Assembly (NCBI GenBank): GCA_001804805.1
Contig: MHBH01000032.1
Coordinates: forward strand, 167,797 to 231,796
Source: Lentisphaerae bacterium GWF2_49_21
GTDB taxonomy: Bacteria > Verrucomicrobiota > Lentisphaeria > Victivallales > GWF2-50-93
Length of the DNA: 64,000 nt
Direction: 5' to 3'
Below, piece after piece: positions 52,601 to 60,321 of the stretch. The notes beneath the pieces were generated by a model. It was given only the letters and a program-made list of their open reading frames with translations. It searched no databases and had not been told where the DNA came from. The position numbers were made by a program, and so were the translations under genes. Position 1 is the first letter of the stretch. Every line of letters begins with the position of its first letter.

Positions 52601-52959
52601 GAGATTTCGTTTGTAGGGATCTGCTTGTCTGTCTTTAGAGTGCATTCGTATGAGAGCGATGACGGTGAAAGGATCTCTATCTTCTCCAGGATTTCATATG
52701 CTCCATCCTTTACCGTGAACTTCCCCTTGAGGATATTGGCATTTCCCTCCTTCTTCGGATATCCGGCGTCAGGGGTGATGGACTTGTCGTTCTGCATGGA
52801 CATCCCCCATTCTGTGTTGTAATGGATGATGGCGCCTTTCAGTTCATCTATCTCGAAGGTCCCGTCCTTGTACAACTTGATCGGGCTTCCTTTGTCCTGT
52901 GCGAACAATACAGTAGCTGTCATAATTGCGGTGACTCCTGCGATAAGTTTTAAATTCAT
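49621..52959 (-). CDS. Large secreted clan GH-A (GH5-like) glycoside hydrolase
   Basis: The 1112-residue protein has a signal peptide (MNLKLIAGVTAIMTATVLFAQ). This start was chosen because GGGGAG lies six bases upstream; the frame stays open by 22 more codons without signal features. The N-terminal 480 residues are beta-rich domains of unknown type. The catalytic barrel begins about residue 500: RFYGVNLCFTANYL, YNTVRFHHFDNEL, the acid/base motif SLVNEN (Glu near 629) and the nucleophile motif MITEFNW (Glu near 772). The last 200 residues form beta domains again. The enzyme should cut beta-linked polysaccharides outside the cytoplasm. Its closest family among GH5/GH39/GH42-type enzymes needs a profile search. 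Confidence 0.85.
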   Translation of the reverse strand: MNLKLIAGVTAIMTATVLFAQDKGSPIKLYKDGTFEIDELKGAIIHYNTEWGMSMQNDKSITPDAGYPKKEGNANILKGKFTVKDGAYEILEKIEILSPSSLSYECTLKTDKQIPTNEISLQFSLPVEFYSGRKVEIGTDKLILPPEFLDKVQVVSKEKFGKFSLSCPNSKFTIEGDGGILVQDNRKFGMESYTVRVRFSSAANEGAEPKISLKISSEPYKTAPISIKSAVNMGFTDEVDGDRKGGWTDQGPENDLRMMVPGLKRIGGASFEIIDPKSNDGKSCIVLAGPQREYFPKSAETAVGGETYKQLCILHAIAWAPQDKVEFGKIIVTYKDGTNSIFPVKAKEHAGDWWSPTSVSKGQVAWTGENKSSYVGLFLSSFDLEAKPITNIKFESAGTGVWMIAAVSGSNDELPTSVAAPFYIVPSKEWKPFEFSKDVVKGSALDFSFILDTPAGKYGMLKVADGKLVFENRTGVPARFYGVNLCFTANYLDKETSDKLADRLAACGYNTVRFHHFDNELAAKNKNTTTELDPESLDKLEYLFSALKKRGLYITIDLYISRRLKAGEIPELKGPISEHTEFKAVVPVLESARKNWEDFSRNLLEHVNPYTGMKWKDDPALITISLVNENTIMSCWDATPEIKKIYEDKFAAWLKEKGLESSDTVTKNALMKKFLVETNDKSFARMREFLNSIGTKALLSDQNMWNNVPMSLMRQQYDYVDNHFYWDHPSFPVKKWSLPSGLKNTSTVSGFLSTPGGMIPSRLFGKPFMITEFNWANPGMYRGESGPITGALAALQDWDGLYRFAYAHAKDSITKDVASNYFDVGTDPINLLSDRIGILLFLRGDVKPSDISFPVVISSKHMDDPKAPANYPKLAQQLGFVGQAGTIVDNGNVKLPAGCTAVLSMENQELKLPAPVFKVSAEKGVEDEAAEKIRTSCDLKKGAIDIEKGFARSSTGEIEIDKSAGTFKVITPRSEALVIGDKGEIKGLFMSAENMGKPAVICATSIDGKDLKDSSRILILHLTDVMNSKIKFDSKKMKLLLTWGSMPHLARKGEAEISLKMPAGSQPKIWGIDSTGKQIGEIKSQISPDGTVKFKVDTLGLETPCFAYEIKR

Positions 52960-53083
52960 CTTCAACTCCCCTGGTTTTATAAATAAAATTAATTTTGAAT
53001 TTACAGAAAGGATAAAAGTTAGCATAAGGCACGGAAAAGTAAATTGCGGACAGGAAACATTGGAGCATGTCCGGAGATATTTC

Positions 53084-53998
53084 TCACTCCCAGGTGCCTG
53101 CTGTTCTGGTGAATCTTACGACTATGTTCTTATATTTCAACTGGTAAAGCCTTATGCCTCCGGCATGGCCGTCGGGAAATGTGAAATTGCAGGAGTGGTT
53201 GTTTGCGTGCCTCCATCTGATCCAGCTGGCGTTTGCCGTACTGCCATCATTCTTGTCCGTGTTGTGACTCGCCCAGTCCCCCGGTGCCTGGTCTTCCTGG
53301 AGGGACACCTGTAAGTTCGGCCACCATGGATCAGGATACTGATACCAGCCGTTGTTTCCGCCCTGGAAGAAAGTCGCACAGGCGAATCCTGTCCCGACCT
53401 GGCACCCATCCCCTGCTAGGACAAGTTCGGACGGGCGCTTGATTACATTGGAACCATAGGGTACCGGAGACAGCGTTGGAGTGTATTGGATGTCCGGCAT
53501 GACGCTGAACTGTGCGGAATAGCAGAGGGGGTTGCTTCCATCCGTCCTGTCCAGCCCGGACGGGCATCTGAAAACCGGGGATTGGACAGCGCCTTCTGAG
53601 TACATCGTCTTTGCATCACTGCCTTTCAGATAAGGATTGACGAGGAGGCTCCAGTTGCTTGTATAATAAGTAGAAGTCCCGGTGACGCCGGGAGGATAAT
53701 ATTCGAAGTCGCCGCCATAAAGACTTAGGCCAAGGCCGATCTGCCTGAGGTTGCCCAGGCAGAAAGTGGACTTGGCCTGCTCCTTGGCTTTTCCAAGGGC
53801 CGGCAGCAGCAACGCCGCGAGAATCGCGATGATCGCTATAACCACAAGCAATTCAATCAAAGTGAAGCCATAATTGATTTTAGTCTTAAATCGGCAATCC
53901 TCCTTCGTCTTCCTACGGAGAACTGCGGAGGACAGGTCGGAAATTGGCGGTCGGCAATATCTCGCAGGTAACATGTTGGCATCATAACTTGTCTTCAT
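53084..53998 (-). CDS. Prepilin-leader protein of the DUF1559/H-x-DG type
   Basis: The protein of about 304 residues has a long leader ([23 protein letters not shown], about 45 residues) before the cleavage site [28 protein letters not shown]. The mature part has the [15 protein letters not shown] helix and near the end [15 protein letters not shown], a variant of the H-x9-DG motif with two extra residues. Such proteins are extremely numerous in Lentisphaerota and Planctomycetota genomes. I took the ATG at 53998; the frame is open to 54070, but that start overlaps the palindromic operator at 54050. The gene is divergent from the LacI-type regulator. Confidence 0.85.
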   Translation of the reverse strand: MKTSYDANMLPARYCRPPISDLSSAVLRRKTKEDCRFKTKINYGFTLIELLVVIAIIAILAALLLPALGKAKEQAKSTFCLGNLRQIGLGLSLYGGDFEYYPPGVTGTSTYYTSNWSLLVNPYLKGSDAKTMYSEGAVQSPVFRCPSGLDRTDGSNPLCYSAQFSVMPDIQYTPTLSPVPYGSNVIKRPSELVLAGDGCQVGTGFACATFFQGGNNGWYQYPDPWWPNLQVSLQEDQAPGDWASHNTDKNDGSTANASWIRWRHANNHSCNFTFPDGHAGGIRLYQLKYKNIVVRFTRTAGTWE

Positions 53999-54049
53999 CG
54001 CTGCCCCCGTTTCATTTTCAGGTGCTTGCATCTTCTCCCTACATGTAAA

Positions 54050-54061
54050 GCAACCGGTTGC
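54050..54061. promoter_or_regulatory. LacI-family operator-like palindrome
   Basis: GCAACCGGTTGC is a perfect 12-bp palindrome that fits the LacI/GalR core AAnCGnTT. It lies in the gap between the prepilin-type gene and the divergent LacI-type regulator gene, 90 bp from the regulator start. Autoregulation is the simplest reading. Confidence 0.65.
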
Positions 54062-54150
54062 GCAAGTCAAGCCAAAAAACGGAAAAAAGGGGAAATATGA
54101 TTGAAAAAGGGAGTTGACGGAGCTAGCTTTAAAGAGGAGATGGATGAAGG

Positions 54151-55194
54151 ATGAAATCTAAATTCACACTTGGCAGAAAAATCACGATGCAGGAGATTGC
54201 GGACAGGCTCAACTTGTCCAAATCGACAGTTTCCCGGGCGTTTACACGGCCTGAGCTTCTGGATGCCAAGACGGTAAACAGAGTCCTCAAGTCAGCTTCC
54301 AAGCTCAAGTTCCGCCCGAATGCGAGCGCGCGGGCCCTTTCCCGCGGAAAAACCCATCTCATAGCGATCTTGTCGCCTACCCTCAACTACATAATGGGGG
54401 ATTATCTGACAAAGATATTGCTCGGTATACAAATGGAACTTGAAAAGAACGACTATTCGATTGTGTCCTGCAGCTATGAACATAGTGCAGGCAAAGGCGA
54501 AAGCATGTTTTCAAAAGTCCTGCAGCGGGCCGATGTTGAAGGCGCATTGATTTTTGCAAAATCATTTTCTGAAAATCAGGTTAAAGAACTCTCATCTCCT
54601 CCGGTCCCGACAGTGGCGGTGGACATATTTTCGGATACCATACCATGCGTTTATTCGGATAATTATCAGGTAGGATATGCCATGGCCGAACATATCGTCG
54701 GCATGGGGCATAGGCGTATTGCCTGTTTCATGGGGCCTAATGACTGGGACAATGCCTTGAAAAGGACAAGCGGGGTTTTTGCGTGTTTGAAAAAACATGG
54801 TATCAATGTGCCTCCGGAATGGAAGGGGATTTGCAGGTTTGGATTCGCATACGGGGATTCCATGGAGAAGCTGTCCTCCATCCTTTCAAGCTGCGGCTCT
54901 GGCAGGCGTCCGACAGCGGTGATTGCCGCAAACGATGAAATAGCTGTAGGCGTCTATAAGGCTGCGGAACAGCATGGCCTTTCAGTCCCAGGCGATATTT
55001 CTGTAATCGGCTGCGACAATAATTTCTTCTGCAATTTTCTTGCTCCACCGCTTACGAGCATCGAACAGGGCAGCTTTGAGATGGGGACGAAATCGGCGCT
55101 GATGCTGACAGGCAAGTTGTCCGCCGCCAGACTGAAATGCACCCATTCTGTTATCGCCCGGGGCAGTGTCAGGAAGCTGGATGTCCAGTTGTAG
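54151..55194 (+). CDS. LacI/GalR-family transcriptional regulator
   Basis: The 347-residue protein has the LacI helix-turn-helix and hinge ([21 protein letters not shown], then [15 protein letters not shown]) followed by a periplasmic-binding-type sensor ([20 protein letters not shown] ... [12 protein letters not shown] ... [36 protein letters not shown] ... [12 protein letters not shown]). It binds a sugar-like effector. The palindrome at 54050 is a likely operator. A GGAGAT site precedes the start. Neighbouring targets may be the prepilin-type gene and the GH5-like enzyme. Confidence 0.95.
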   Translation: MKSKFTLGRKITMQEIADRLNLSKSTVSRAFTRPELLDAKTVNRVLKSASKLKFRPNASARALSRGKTHLIAILSPTLNYIMGDYLTKILLGIQMELEKNDYSIVSCSYEHSAGKGESMFSKVLQRADVEGALIFAKSFSENQVKELSSPPVPTVAVDIFSDTIPCVYSDNYQVGYAMAEHIVGMGHRRIACFMGPNDWDNALKRTSGVFACLKKHGINVPPEWKGICRFGFAYGDSMEKLSSILSSCGSGRRPTAVIAANDEIAVGVYKAAEQHGLSVPGDISVIGCDNNFFCNFLAPPLTSIEQGSFEMGTKSALMLTGKLSAARLKCTHSVIARGSVRKLDVQL

Positions 55195-55261
55195 GGAAGT
55201 AGGTACGGGCTTCAGCCTGTACCATTTCTTTGAATTCATGGGACAGCCTAAAGGGCCGTCC

Positions 55262-56146
55262 CTACTGTATCGTTTCCTGAGCCGCTGCGCCGTCCTCTTC
55301 AATTTCTATACTGGCCTTTCCGCGGAGCTTGTCCACGAATTCACCTATCAATGTGTTCTTCCGTATGTCAAGAAGTACGCTCTCTATTTCCTTCCTGACT
55401 TCTTTGAACTCGCGCGCGCGGGCCGGTTTCTTGTCGAAGACCTTGACTATATGCATTCCGAATTCTGTCGTGAAGACTTCGCTCACGGCGTTCACATCCA
55501 GTGAAAAGGTGACATCTTCGAAGCGCTGGACCATCTGCCCCCTGGCAAAATAACCGAGATCGCCGTTGCCGTCGCGGCAATGGGAGTCCTGGGCGGCGAT
55601 GGCATTGAAATCCTCGCCTTTGAGGGCGCGTTCACGCAGGTTCATGAGCTCGCAGCGTATTTCCATCTCATTCTTTGAAGCATCAGGCCTCATGAGGATG
55701 TGTGAAGCCCTGATCATTTCCGGAAGCATGAAATCATCCTTGTGCTTTTCATAATGTTCCTTGCATTCATCCTCAGTGACAGCGGCGCCGCTGCTGAGTT
55801 CGGCTATGAGCCTTTCGTATTTCAGGTGATCTCCGATATCGTTCTTCAGCCGGGGCTCATCCTTTTTCTTGAATCCTGTTTTTTCCTGGAACTTCGCACG
55901 TCCCCCGAAGCGGTCGATGAATTCTTTGAAACGTTTGTCAACATCTGCCGCATCGACCTCGGGAAATCTGTTCCTGGCTTCCTGCAGCAGGAGCATTCTC
56001 TCTATGGCGTTTTCCTGGGCGTCGTTTTTGAGCCTGGACTCGTCGGGCTGCGGCATTCCCTGCTGTGCGGAATATCGCGACTTGAGAAATTCAAATTCCT
56101 GCTGGATCATCCTCTGTGGTATTCTTTCCCCATTCACCTTTATCAT
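55262..56146 (-). CDS. Parvulin-type peptidyl-prolyl isomerase (SurA/PrsA-like)
   Basis: The 294-residue protein has a SurA_N-like helical domain (RMIQQEFEFLKSRYSAQQGMPQP ... IERMLLLQEARNRFPEVDAADVDKRFKEF) and a complete parvulin domain: IRASHILMRPDASKNEMEIR, FNAIAAQDSHCRDGNGDLGYFARGQMVQRFEDVTFSL, and TEFGMHIVKVFDKKPAR. The paired histidines, the GDLGYF loop and FGMHIVKV mark an active enzyme. No signal peptide is visible, which is odd for this family, so it may act in the cytoplasm or be exported by an unusual route. AAAGGATGGACAT precedes the ATG. Confidence 0.9.
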   Translation of the reverse strand: MIKVNGERIPQRMIQQEFEFLKSRYSAQQGMPQPDESRLKNDAQENAIERMLLLQEARNRFPEVDAADVDKRFKEFIDRFGGRAKFQEKTGFKKKDEPRLKNDIGDHLKYERLIAELSSGAAVTEDECKEHYEKHKDDFMLPEMIRASHILMRPDASKNEMEIRCELMNLRERALKGEDFNAIAAQDSHCRDGNGDLGYFARGQMVQRFEDVTFSLDVNAVSEVFTTEFGMHIVKVFDKKPARAREFKEVRKEIESVLLDIRKNTLIGEFVDKLRGKASIEIEEDGAAAQETIQ

Positions 56147-56390
56147 ATGTCCATCCTTTATTCTGGCAGTTGCTAAAATATTTAGAGGTTCCCTTTAGCT
56201 TATCAGATAAAATCCAAGTTCCAAATTCCAAATCTTAAACAAGCTTTAATTTATAAATCCGCCGGAGGAGCCTTTCGGATTCAGGATATTTGTTCGTAGC
56301 TTGTCGCGCCGAAGCATCTTAGCGACTGTGTGCACCATAGCTTCTTAGCGACGGTGCAAGGCGGATAGTTCGTGTTCGAGAGTTCTTAAG

Positions 56391-56475
56391 TAGGGACGGG
56401 CTTTAGCCTGTCCCATTCTTAGACTTTAAGATGGTACATGCTTCCACCGTAGCAAAGAAGCTATGGCGGACAAGT
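56391..56475. repeat. Dispersed repeat with TAGGGACGGGCTTTAGCCTG head
   Basis: The head, an 'ATGGTACAT' phrase and a TCCACCGTAGCAAAGAAGCTATGGCGGA tail match 34001-34083 and the stretch 55197-55262 (which carries the head and reverse parts). Upstream at about 56290-56370 further GTAGCTTCTTAGCGA pieces appear. The gap 56147-56543 has no gene. Confidence 0.7.
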
Positions 56476-56543
56476 TCCAGGCAAGTCCTTGCTTTATCCT
56501 GTGGAGCCGATTTTGAAAATTGATAAAGTTGGAGTTCACAGCT

Positions 56544-57521
56544 TTAGCGTGTCTTGGAATTTTCATGCACCGCCTCTCCGGGCGTTGCCAGTTCCCGGTC
56601 TGTGATCAATAATATTAAACCATTTTTAGCCGCGCCCTTTCGGGAAGCTTCCCTGGCCTTTTCATTTTTTCCGTATTCGATCAGGAGCACTGGTTTGCCC
56701 GCCTTCTTCATTTCAGAAAGGTTGTCAATCCTGTCCTTCGCATCACTTGGTTTACGTATCTTGTTTCCTTCGGTGAAAAGATCCTCGATGCCTATTGCGC
56801 TGATTGTACGGACGAATTCTGGATTCTTAAGGAGCTGGGATCCATTCTGCGGGATGACAATAAATTCCTTTTTCACTTTTCTTGCGAATTCCGCAATCTT
56901 CTCTACCCAGGCGATCATGTCTTCACGATAGCTTTTTCCCGTATCTGGATTCTTCTTTCCGTCCTGCCAATCCTTTTTGATCTTGTCATATTCAAAGAAC
57001 TCGAAACCGTCAACGATGTCAAGATATATGCCGTCGAACCCCTGGTCGATTATCCTGCCGATCTCATCGAGGATTATTTTCTGCCAGTCGGCCTTCCAAT
57101 ACCTGACCTTGTAGTTTCCCGCCCAGTCCGGATTGACTTGGTCGAGGAAGTCCGGCGCGCCCTTGTCGGGTTTCCCATCCTTGTTGGCATCCCAGTCTTT
57201 CTTCCAGTATGAACGATAGTCCTCCGCTTCTCCGATGGAGATATATGCGACGACTTTCCTGTCGGCGGCTCCGCTGCGGATTTCGCTTATCTCGTCCTTT
57301 GTCCAACGTCCTTCATTTCCGCTGCCAGATTCGTATGAGGCGTCAATCACGATCAGATCCCTATGGCATTCCTTCAAGGTCTTCACTGCAGTTTTCCTGT
57401 CAGGCGAAAGCTTGTCAGCCTGCAGGACATACGCCATTGATTTCGGGCTGAATGCCGGTTCGTCGGAAAAAGTCACCTGGCTGGCTGCAAGTAGAAATAA
57501 GATAATTACATGAGTCTTCAT
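56544..57521 (-). CDS. Secreted GH114-like (endo alpha-1,4-polygalactosaminidase / TM1410 family) protein
   Basis: The 325-residue protein starts MKTHVIILFLLAASQVTFS, a signal peptide, with GGAG seven bases upstream. The frame is open for 118 more codons but those overlap the CcsA gene and are not used. The domain is a TIM barrel with DLIVIDASYESG, KVVAYISIGEAEDYRSYW, LDIVDGFEFFE and KEFIVIPQNGSQLL, as in the TM1410/GH114 group, with Asp and Glu residues at the usual strand ends. It probably cuts an extracellular polysaccharide. It follows the cytochrome biogenesis genes but is not obviously linked to them in function. Confidence 0.87.
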   Translation of the reverse strand: MKTHVIILFLLAASQVTFSDEPAFSPKSMAYVLQADKLSPDRKTAVKTLKECHRDLIVIDASYESGSGNEGRWTKDEISEIRSGAADRKVVAYISIGEAEDYRSYWKKDWDANKDGKPDKGAPDFLDQVNPDWAGNYKVRYWKADWQKIILDEIGRIIDQGFDGIYLDIVDGFEFFEYDKIKKDWQDGKKNPDTGKSYREDMIAWVEKIAEFARKVKKEFIVIPQNGSQLLKNPEFVRTISAIGIEDLFTEGNKIRKPSDAKDRIDNLSEMKKAGKPVLLIEYGKNEKAREASRKGAAKNGLILLITDRELATPGEAVHENSKTR

Positions 57522-57589
57522 TCTGTTGCTCCGGAATTTTTCATGTGAATATAATAGGTCTTCCATAAAATTCCCATCTTGAAATGCTC

Positions 57590-58381
57590 CTATGCGTAGC
57601 TGTGCAGTGCACTTGACAGCCTGGGCAGCAGGTTGACCAATATGAAAGTCGTCAGAAGCGCGGCAAATGCCAGGACATGCGCGATATCCGAGTACTTCCT
57701 CCATGCCTTTGCAAGCCTGCAGTGGAGGAATATCAGGTATAGTCCCCAGGTGATGAGCGCCCAGATCTCCTTCGGATCCCATGACCAGTACATGCCCCAT
57801 GCGTCCTCGGCCCAGAGCGCTCCTGAGAGCAATCCGAATGTCATGAATGGAAACGCCATCCGGATTATCTGCCATGCATCCTCGTCATAACGGCGCAGCT
57901 CCTTTTCATGGAATGCAAGGATCCGGAAGAATTTCACCGACATCATCGAGAATGCGATAGTCGCAAGAGCGTAGGATACCATATACGAGGTCACGTGCGG
58001 GACGAACCAAGCCGACTGCAATGCCGGCATGCGCCTCCATGGCAGATCAATGTCAAAGAACAATGCTCCTGTCAAGGGCAGGGCGGATGCGAATGCGAAG
58101 TAGGCGGATGTCCAGCCGGAATCGCCACGTCTCCTCAATATAATGTGCAGCGGAAAAAAACAGAGTCCGAGGAATACGAGTACGTGGTACATGCTCCCGA
58201 ACGGGGGGGCACCGGAGAATATCCAGTTTAGGGAGAAGATGAGCATGTTGACCATCCATCCGCAGATGAACAATACATGGCCGGGAGTTTTTTTCTTCAG
58301 GAGATAAAAGAGCCATCCCAGGAGATACAGCGATAGAGCTGCAATTAAAAACACCTTCATGTTTGCATTGAAGAAGTCCAT
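57590..58381 (-). CDS. CcsA/ResC-type cytochrome c biogenesis protein
   Basis: The 263-residue membrane protein has about eight segments and the tryptophan-rich heme-handling motif WGMYWSWDPKEIWALITWGLY, with conserved histidines in VPHVTSYM and elsewhere. It moves heme across the membrane and joins it to apocytochromes c as part of system II. The start is coupled to the upstream ResB-like gene, whose stop ends just one base away, and GGAG lies nine bases before the ATG. Confidence 0.95.
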   Translation of the reverse strand: MDFFNANMKVFLIAALSLYLLGWLFYLLKKKTPGHVLFICGWMVNMLIFSLNWIFSGAPPFGSMYHVLVFLGLCFFPLHIILRRRGDSGWTSAYFAFASALPLTGALFFDIDLPWRRMPALQSAWFVPHVTSYMVSYALATIAFSMMSVKFFRILAFHEKELRRYDEDAWQIIRMAFPFMTFGLLSGALWAEDAWGMYWSWDPKEIWALITWGLYLIFLHCRLAKAWRKYSDIAHVLAFAALLTTFILVNLLPRLSSALHSYA

Positions 58382-58382
58382 G

Positions 58383-59063
58383 TTATATGACTCCTCCGTC
58401 TGGTGGCAGATGGTTTTTCCTGAAGCATAGGACGAATGCGCCGAAGAGGAGAATCCAGATTCCGGCGATTGCAGTCATGCGCCCCGGATCTTTCTTGGCG
58501 AACAGCACCACGTGGTACTGTGATCCCTGGTCGTAGTCCATCAAGTAGAAGCGCCAGCCCTTGAAATAGGCAGGATGATTTACCATGAGCAGCTGTTCAT
58601 TGGAGACTTTTCCGTCAATTGAGAATTGAATTTTTGCGTCGAAGCGTTCGGGGATCTGCGCTTCCGGATAAAATTTTACATGGAAATCGGAAACCTTGCA
58701 GCTGAAACCCAGCTTGATACTGTTGCCGTTGTCCAGGAGCAGTTCGCTGAACGATCCTTCGGAATTGCAGGGAACTGCGAATTCCGAGTTCTGCATCCGG
58801 AAATATCCCAGCAAGGCTCCGGCGATGATTATGACGGTGCCAATATGTACTGCGTAAAACCCAATCCTGCGCATTGAGAAGTCCACTCTAAGGCAGCATA
58901 TGCATATCATCAGGGCGAGAACGCAGACAAGCACGAGGAACAGTGGATTGCTGAAGATGATGGACGGAGCTTTGCTGAATATTGGAAGCGCTCCTGCCAG
59001 GAGAAAAAGCACAATTGCGGAGAATATGATTATTGCGGATCGGAGCATTGGGAGCCTGTTCAA
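58383..59063 (-). CDS. ResB-like cytochrome c biogenesis protein
   Basis: The 226-residue membrane protein has three or four segments and a periplasmic domain (LLLDNGNSIKLGFSCKVSDFHVKFYPE ... MVNHPAYFKGWRFYLMDYDQGSQY) typical of ResB, partner of CcsA. I chose a TTG start at 59061-59063 because AAGGAGG lies six bases upstream, giving (M)NRLPMLRSAIIIF. The frame is open to 59117 but that part is dispersed-repeat sequence. With CcsA it forms a minimal system II pair; a thiol reductase or the c-type cytochromes it serves are not in the window. Confidence 0.88.
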   Translation of the reverse strand: MNRLPMLRSAIIIFSAIVLFLLAGALPIFSKAPSIIFSNPLFLVLVCVLALMICICCLRVDFSMRRIGFYAVHIGTVIIIAGALLGYFRMQNSEFAVPCNSEGSFSELLLDNGNSIKLGFSCKVSDFHVKFYPEAQIPERFDAKIQFSIDGKVSNEQLLMVNHPAYFKGWRFYLMDYDQGSQYHVVLFAKKDPGRMTAIAGIWILLFGAFVLCFRKNHLPPDGGVI

Positions 59064-59228
59064 TATAGTCCTCCTTCGTAAGAAGCTTCCGTCTTCGCCA
59101 AGCCTACGCCGTGACAAGTCGGCGGACAGCCTTCTTAAGTCTACTGGCTGTGCCAGCCGTAGCCTCTTGGCCTAAGCAAAGTCAATGGCCTGCCACACGT
59201 AGCTGCCGAGTCCGCGAGGAGCGAAGTG

Positions 59229-59318
59229 TGGCGGAGAGGGAGGGATTCGAACCCCCGATACCGTAAACGGTATAGCGGTTTTCGAGACCGCCGCATTCGA
59301 CCACTCTGCCACCTCTCC
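59229..59318 (-). tRNA. tRNA-Ser (anticodon CGA)
   Basis: The minus strand folds as a class II tRNA: acceptor GGAGAGG/CCTCTCC, a long variable arm (ATACCGT/ACGGTAT), anticodon stem GCGGT/ACCGC with loop CTCGAAA (anticodon CGA, reading UCG), T-arm GGGGG-TTCGAAT-CCCTC, discriminator G and an encoded CCA. It begins six bases after the stop of the upstream GIY-YIG gene. Confidence 0.96.
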
Positions 59319-59324
59319 GCGTAA

Positions 59325-59591
59325 TCACAACTGGGACTTCAATTCTTCAAGCAGATCCCTGATCTGCTGCTTCAGGAACCTTTTACCTTCGGACGTTTTA
59401 AGATATCTTTCGCGTCTCCTGGCATCAGATTCCTTTATATAAGCCTCATAATGTATCAGTTTCAACGGTCTCCTGTTGCAAGTGGATATAACCTTGCCGG
59501 AATTATGATCTTTGATTCTCTGTTTCAGGTCCTCTGAAAAGCCCGTATACAACTGTCCATTCTTCTCCAATAATATATAAACGTAAAACAT
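59325..59591 (-). CDS. GIY-YIG family nuclease (copy adjacent to intact tRNA-Ser)
   Basis: The 88-residue protein is a single-domain GIY-YIG nuclease of the UPF0213/YhbQ type: FYVYILLEKNGQLYTGFSEDLKQRIKDHN (the GIY/YIG tyrosines and Arg), and LIHYEAY..ESDARRRERYLKTSEGKRFLK with the catalytic Glu. It ends six bases before the tRNA-Ser gene. The second copy 369 bp away differs at 10 of 88 residues, so both appear under selection for protein sequence. See the finding on the tRNA element. Confidence 0.93.
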   Translation of the reverse strand: MFYVYILLEKNGQLYTGFSEDLKQRIKDHNSGKVISTCNRRPLKLIHYEAYIKESDARRRERYLKTSEGKRFLKQQIRDLLEELKSQL

Positions 59592-59651
59592 TACATTCCT
59601 ATCAAGGTTTTCGCCCTGTCATCCGACAGGGCGCCCCGCCGAATGGCGGGG

Positions 59652-59699
59652 CGAGACCGCCGCATTCGACCACTCTGCCACCTCTCCGCGTAATCACAA
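59652..59699 (-). pseudogene. Duplicated 5' half of tRNA-Ser, broken inside the anticodon
   Basis: These 48 bases are identical to 59283-59330, that is, the spacer, acceptor 5' strand, D-arm and anticodon 5' strand up to base 35 of the anticodon. Beyond that point the sequence changes abruptly to a GCCCCGCC..GGCGGGGC hairpin. It cannot make a tRNA on its own. Confidence 0.95.
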
Positions 59700-59960
59700 T
59701 TCCGTTTTCAATTCTACAAGTAGATCCCTGATCTGCTGTTTCAGGAACCTTTTGCCTTCGGACGTTTTAAGATATTTTTCACGTCTCCTTGCATCAGATT
59801 CCATTGAATAAGCCTCGTAATGTATAAGCTTCAAAGGCCTTCTTCCAGATGTCGATTCGACCTTGCCCGCATTATGGTCCTTGATTCTCTGCTTCAGATC
59901 CTCTGAAAAGCCCGTATACAGCTGTCCATTCTTTTCTAATAATATATAAACGTAAAACAT
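59694..59960 (-). CDS. GIY-YIG family nuclease (second tandem copy)
   Basis: The 88-residue protein has the same start (MFYVYILLEKNGQLYTG) and end as its neighbour; 78 of 88 residues agree. Differences cluster in the middle (GKVESTSGRR versus GKVISTCNRR). Its stop codon lies in the same spacer that precedes the broken tRNA half. The sequence upstream (a GCCCTGTC/GACAGGGC and a GCCCCGTC/GACGGGGC hairpin) is nearly the same as before the first copy, so the duplicated unit is about 369 bp. Confidence 0.93.
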   Translation of the reverse strand: MFYVYILLEKNGQLYTGFSEDLKQRIKDHNAGKVESTSGRRPLKLIHYEAYSMESDARRREKYLKTSEGKRFLKQQIRDLLVELKTEL

Positions 59961-60020
59961 TACATTCCTATCAAGGTTTTCGCCCTGTCATCCGACAGGG
60001 CGCCCCGTCGGATGACGGGG

Positions 60021-60111
60021 CGAGACCGCCCCATTCGATCCGGCTTCGCCAAACCTGCGCCGTGACAAGCCACTCTGCCTGCCCCGTCGGATGACGGGGG
60101 CACCTCTCCGC
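60021..60111 (-). pseudogene. Third tRNA-Ser 5' half, interrupted by two palindromic inserts
   Basis: The order CGAGACCGCCCCATTCGA (60021-60038), CCACTCTGCC (60070-60079), ACCTCTCCGC (60102-60111) follows the tRNA-Ser 5' half with one base change. A 31-bp insert (60039-60069) of the GCTTCGCC...GTGACAAG type and a 22-bp insert (60080-60101) containing GCCCCGTCGGATGACGGGG divide it. It again begins at anticodon base 35. Confidence 0.85.
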
Positions 60112-60270
60112 AGCTAACAAAATGAGGCTGTAAAATAAAGGTGGTTCTATGATTTGCAAATAGGAAGTCGGGATTTGCCTGAGGCGTTTTTGAGCCGAAG
60201 AGGGGTTAAGTATGACTTTCATTGATTTTAACTCCCGGAAATATTTTCAATTTATTGTTTTATCCTGCAC

Positions 60271-60298
60271 TTGACAACCTAAGCGCTTGGGTTATAGT
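60271..60298 (+). promoter_or_regulatory. Sigma70-type promoter with an operator palindrome between -35 and -10
   Basis: TTGACA (60271-60276) and TATAGT (60293-60298) are 16 bp apart. The spacer is an imperfect 18-bp palindrome AACCTAAGCGCTTGGGTT (60276-60293) with the LacI-type core AAGCGCTT. A repressor bound there would block RNA polymerase. The micro-operon starts 24 bases after the -10 box. The rest of the gap 59961-60321 is the broken tRNA copy plus non-coding sequence. Confidence 0.7.
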
Positions 60299-60321
60299 AT
60301 GGGTAGAAAAAGGAGGAAATT

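Noticed and set aside
56544..57875. N-terminal extension of 118 residues on the GH114-like protein
   Set aside because: The extension overlaps the CcsA gene in another frame, and a signal peptide with a good ribosome site begins at 57521.
59971..60222. 83-codon minus-strand frame near the tRNA element
   Set aside because: It runs through hairpins and the broken tRNA copy and has no ribosome site or recognisable domain.
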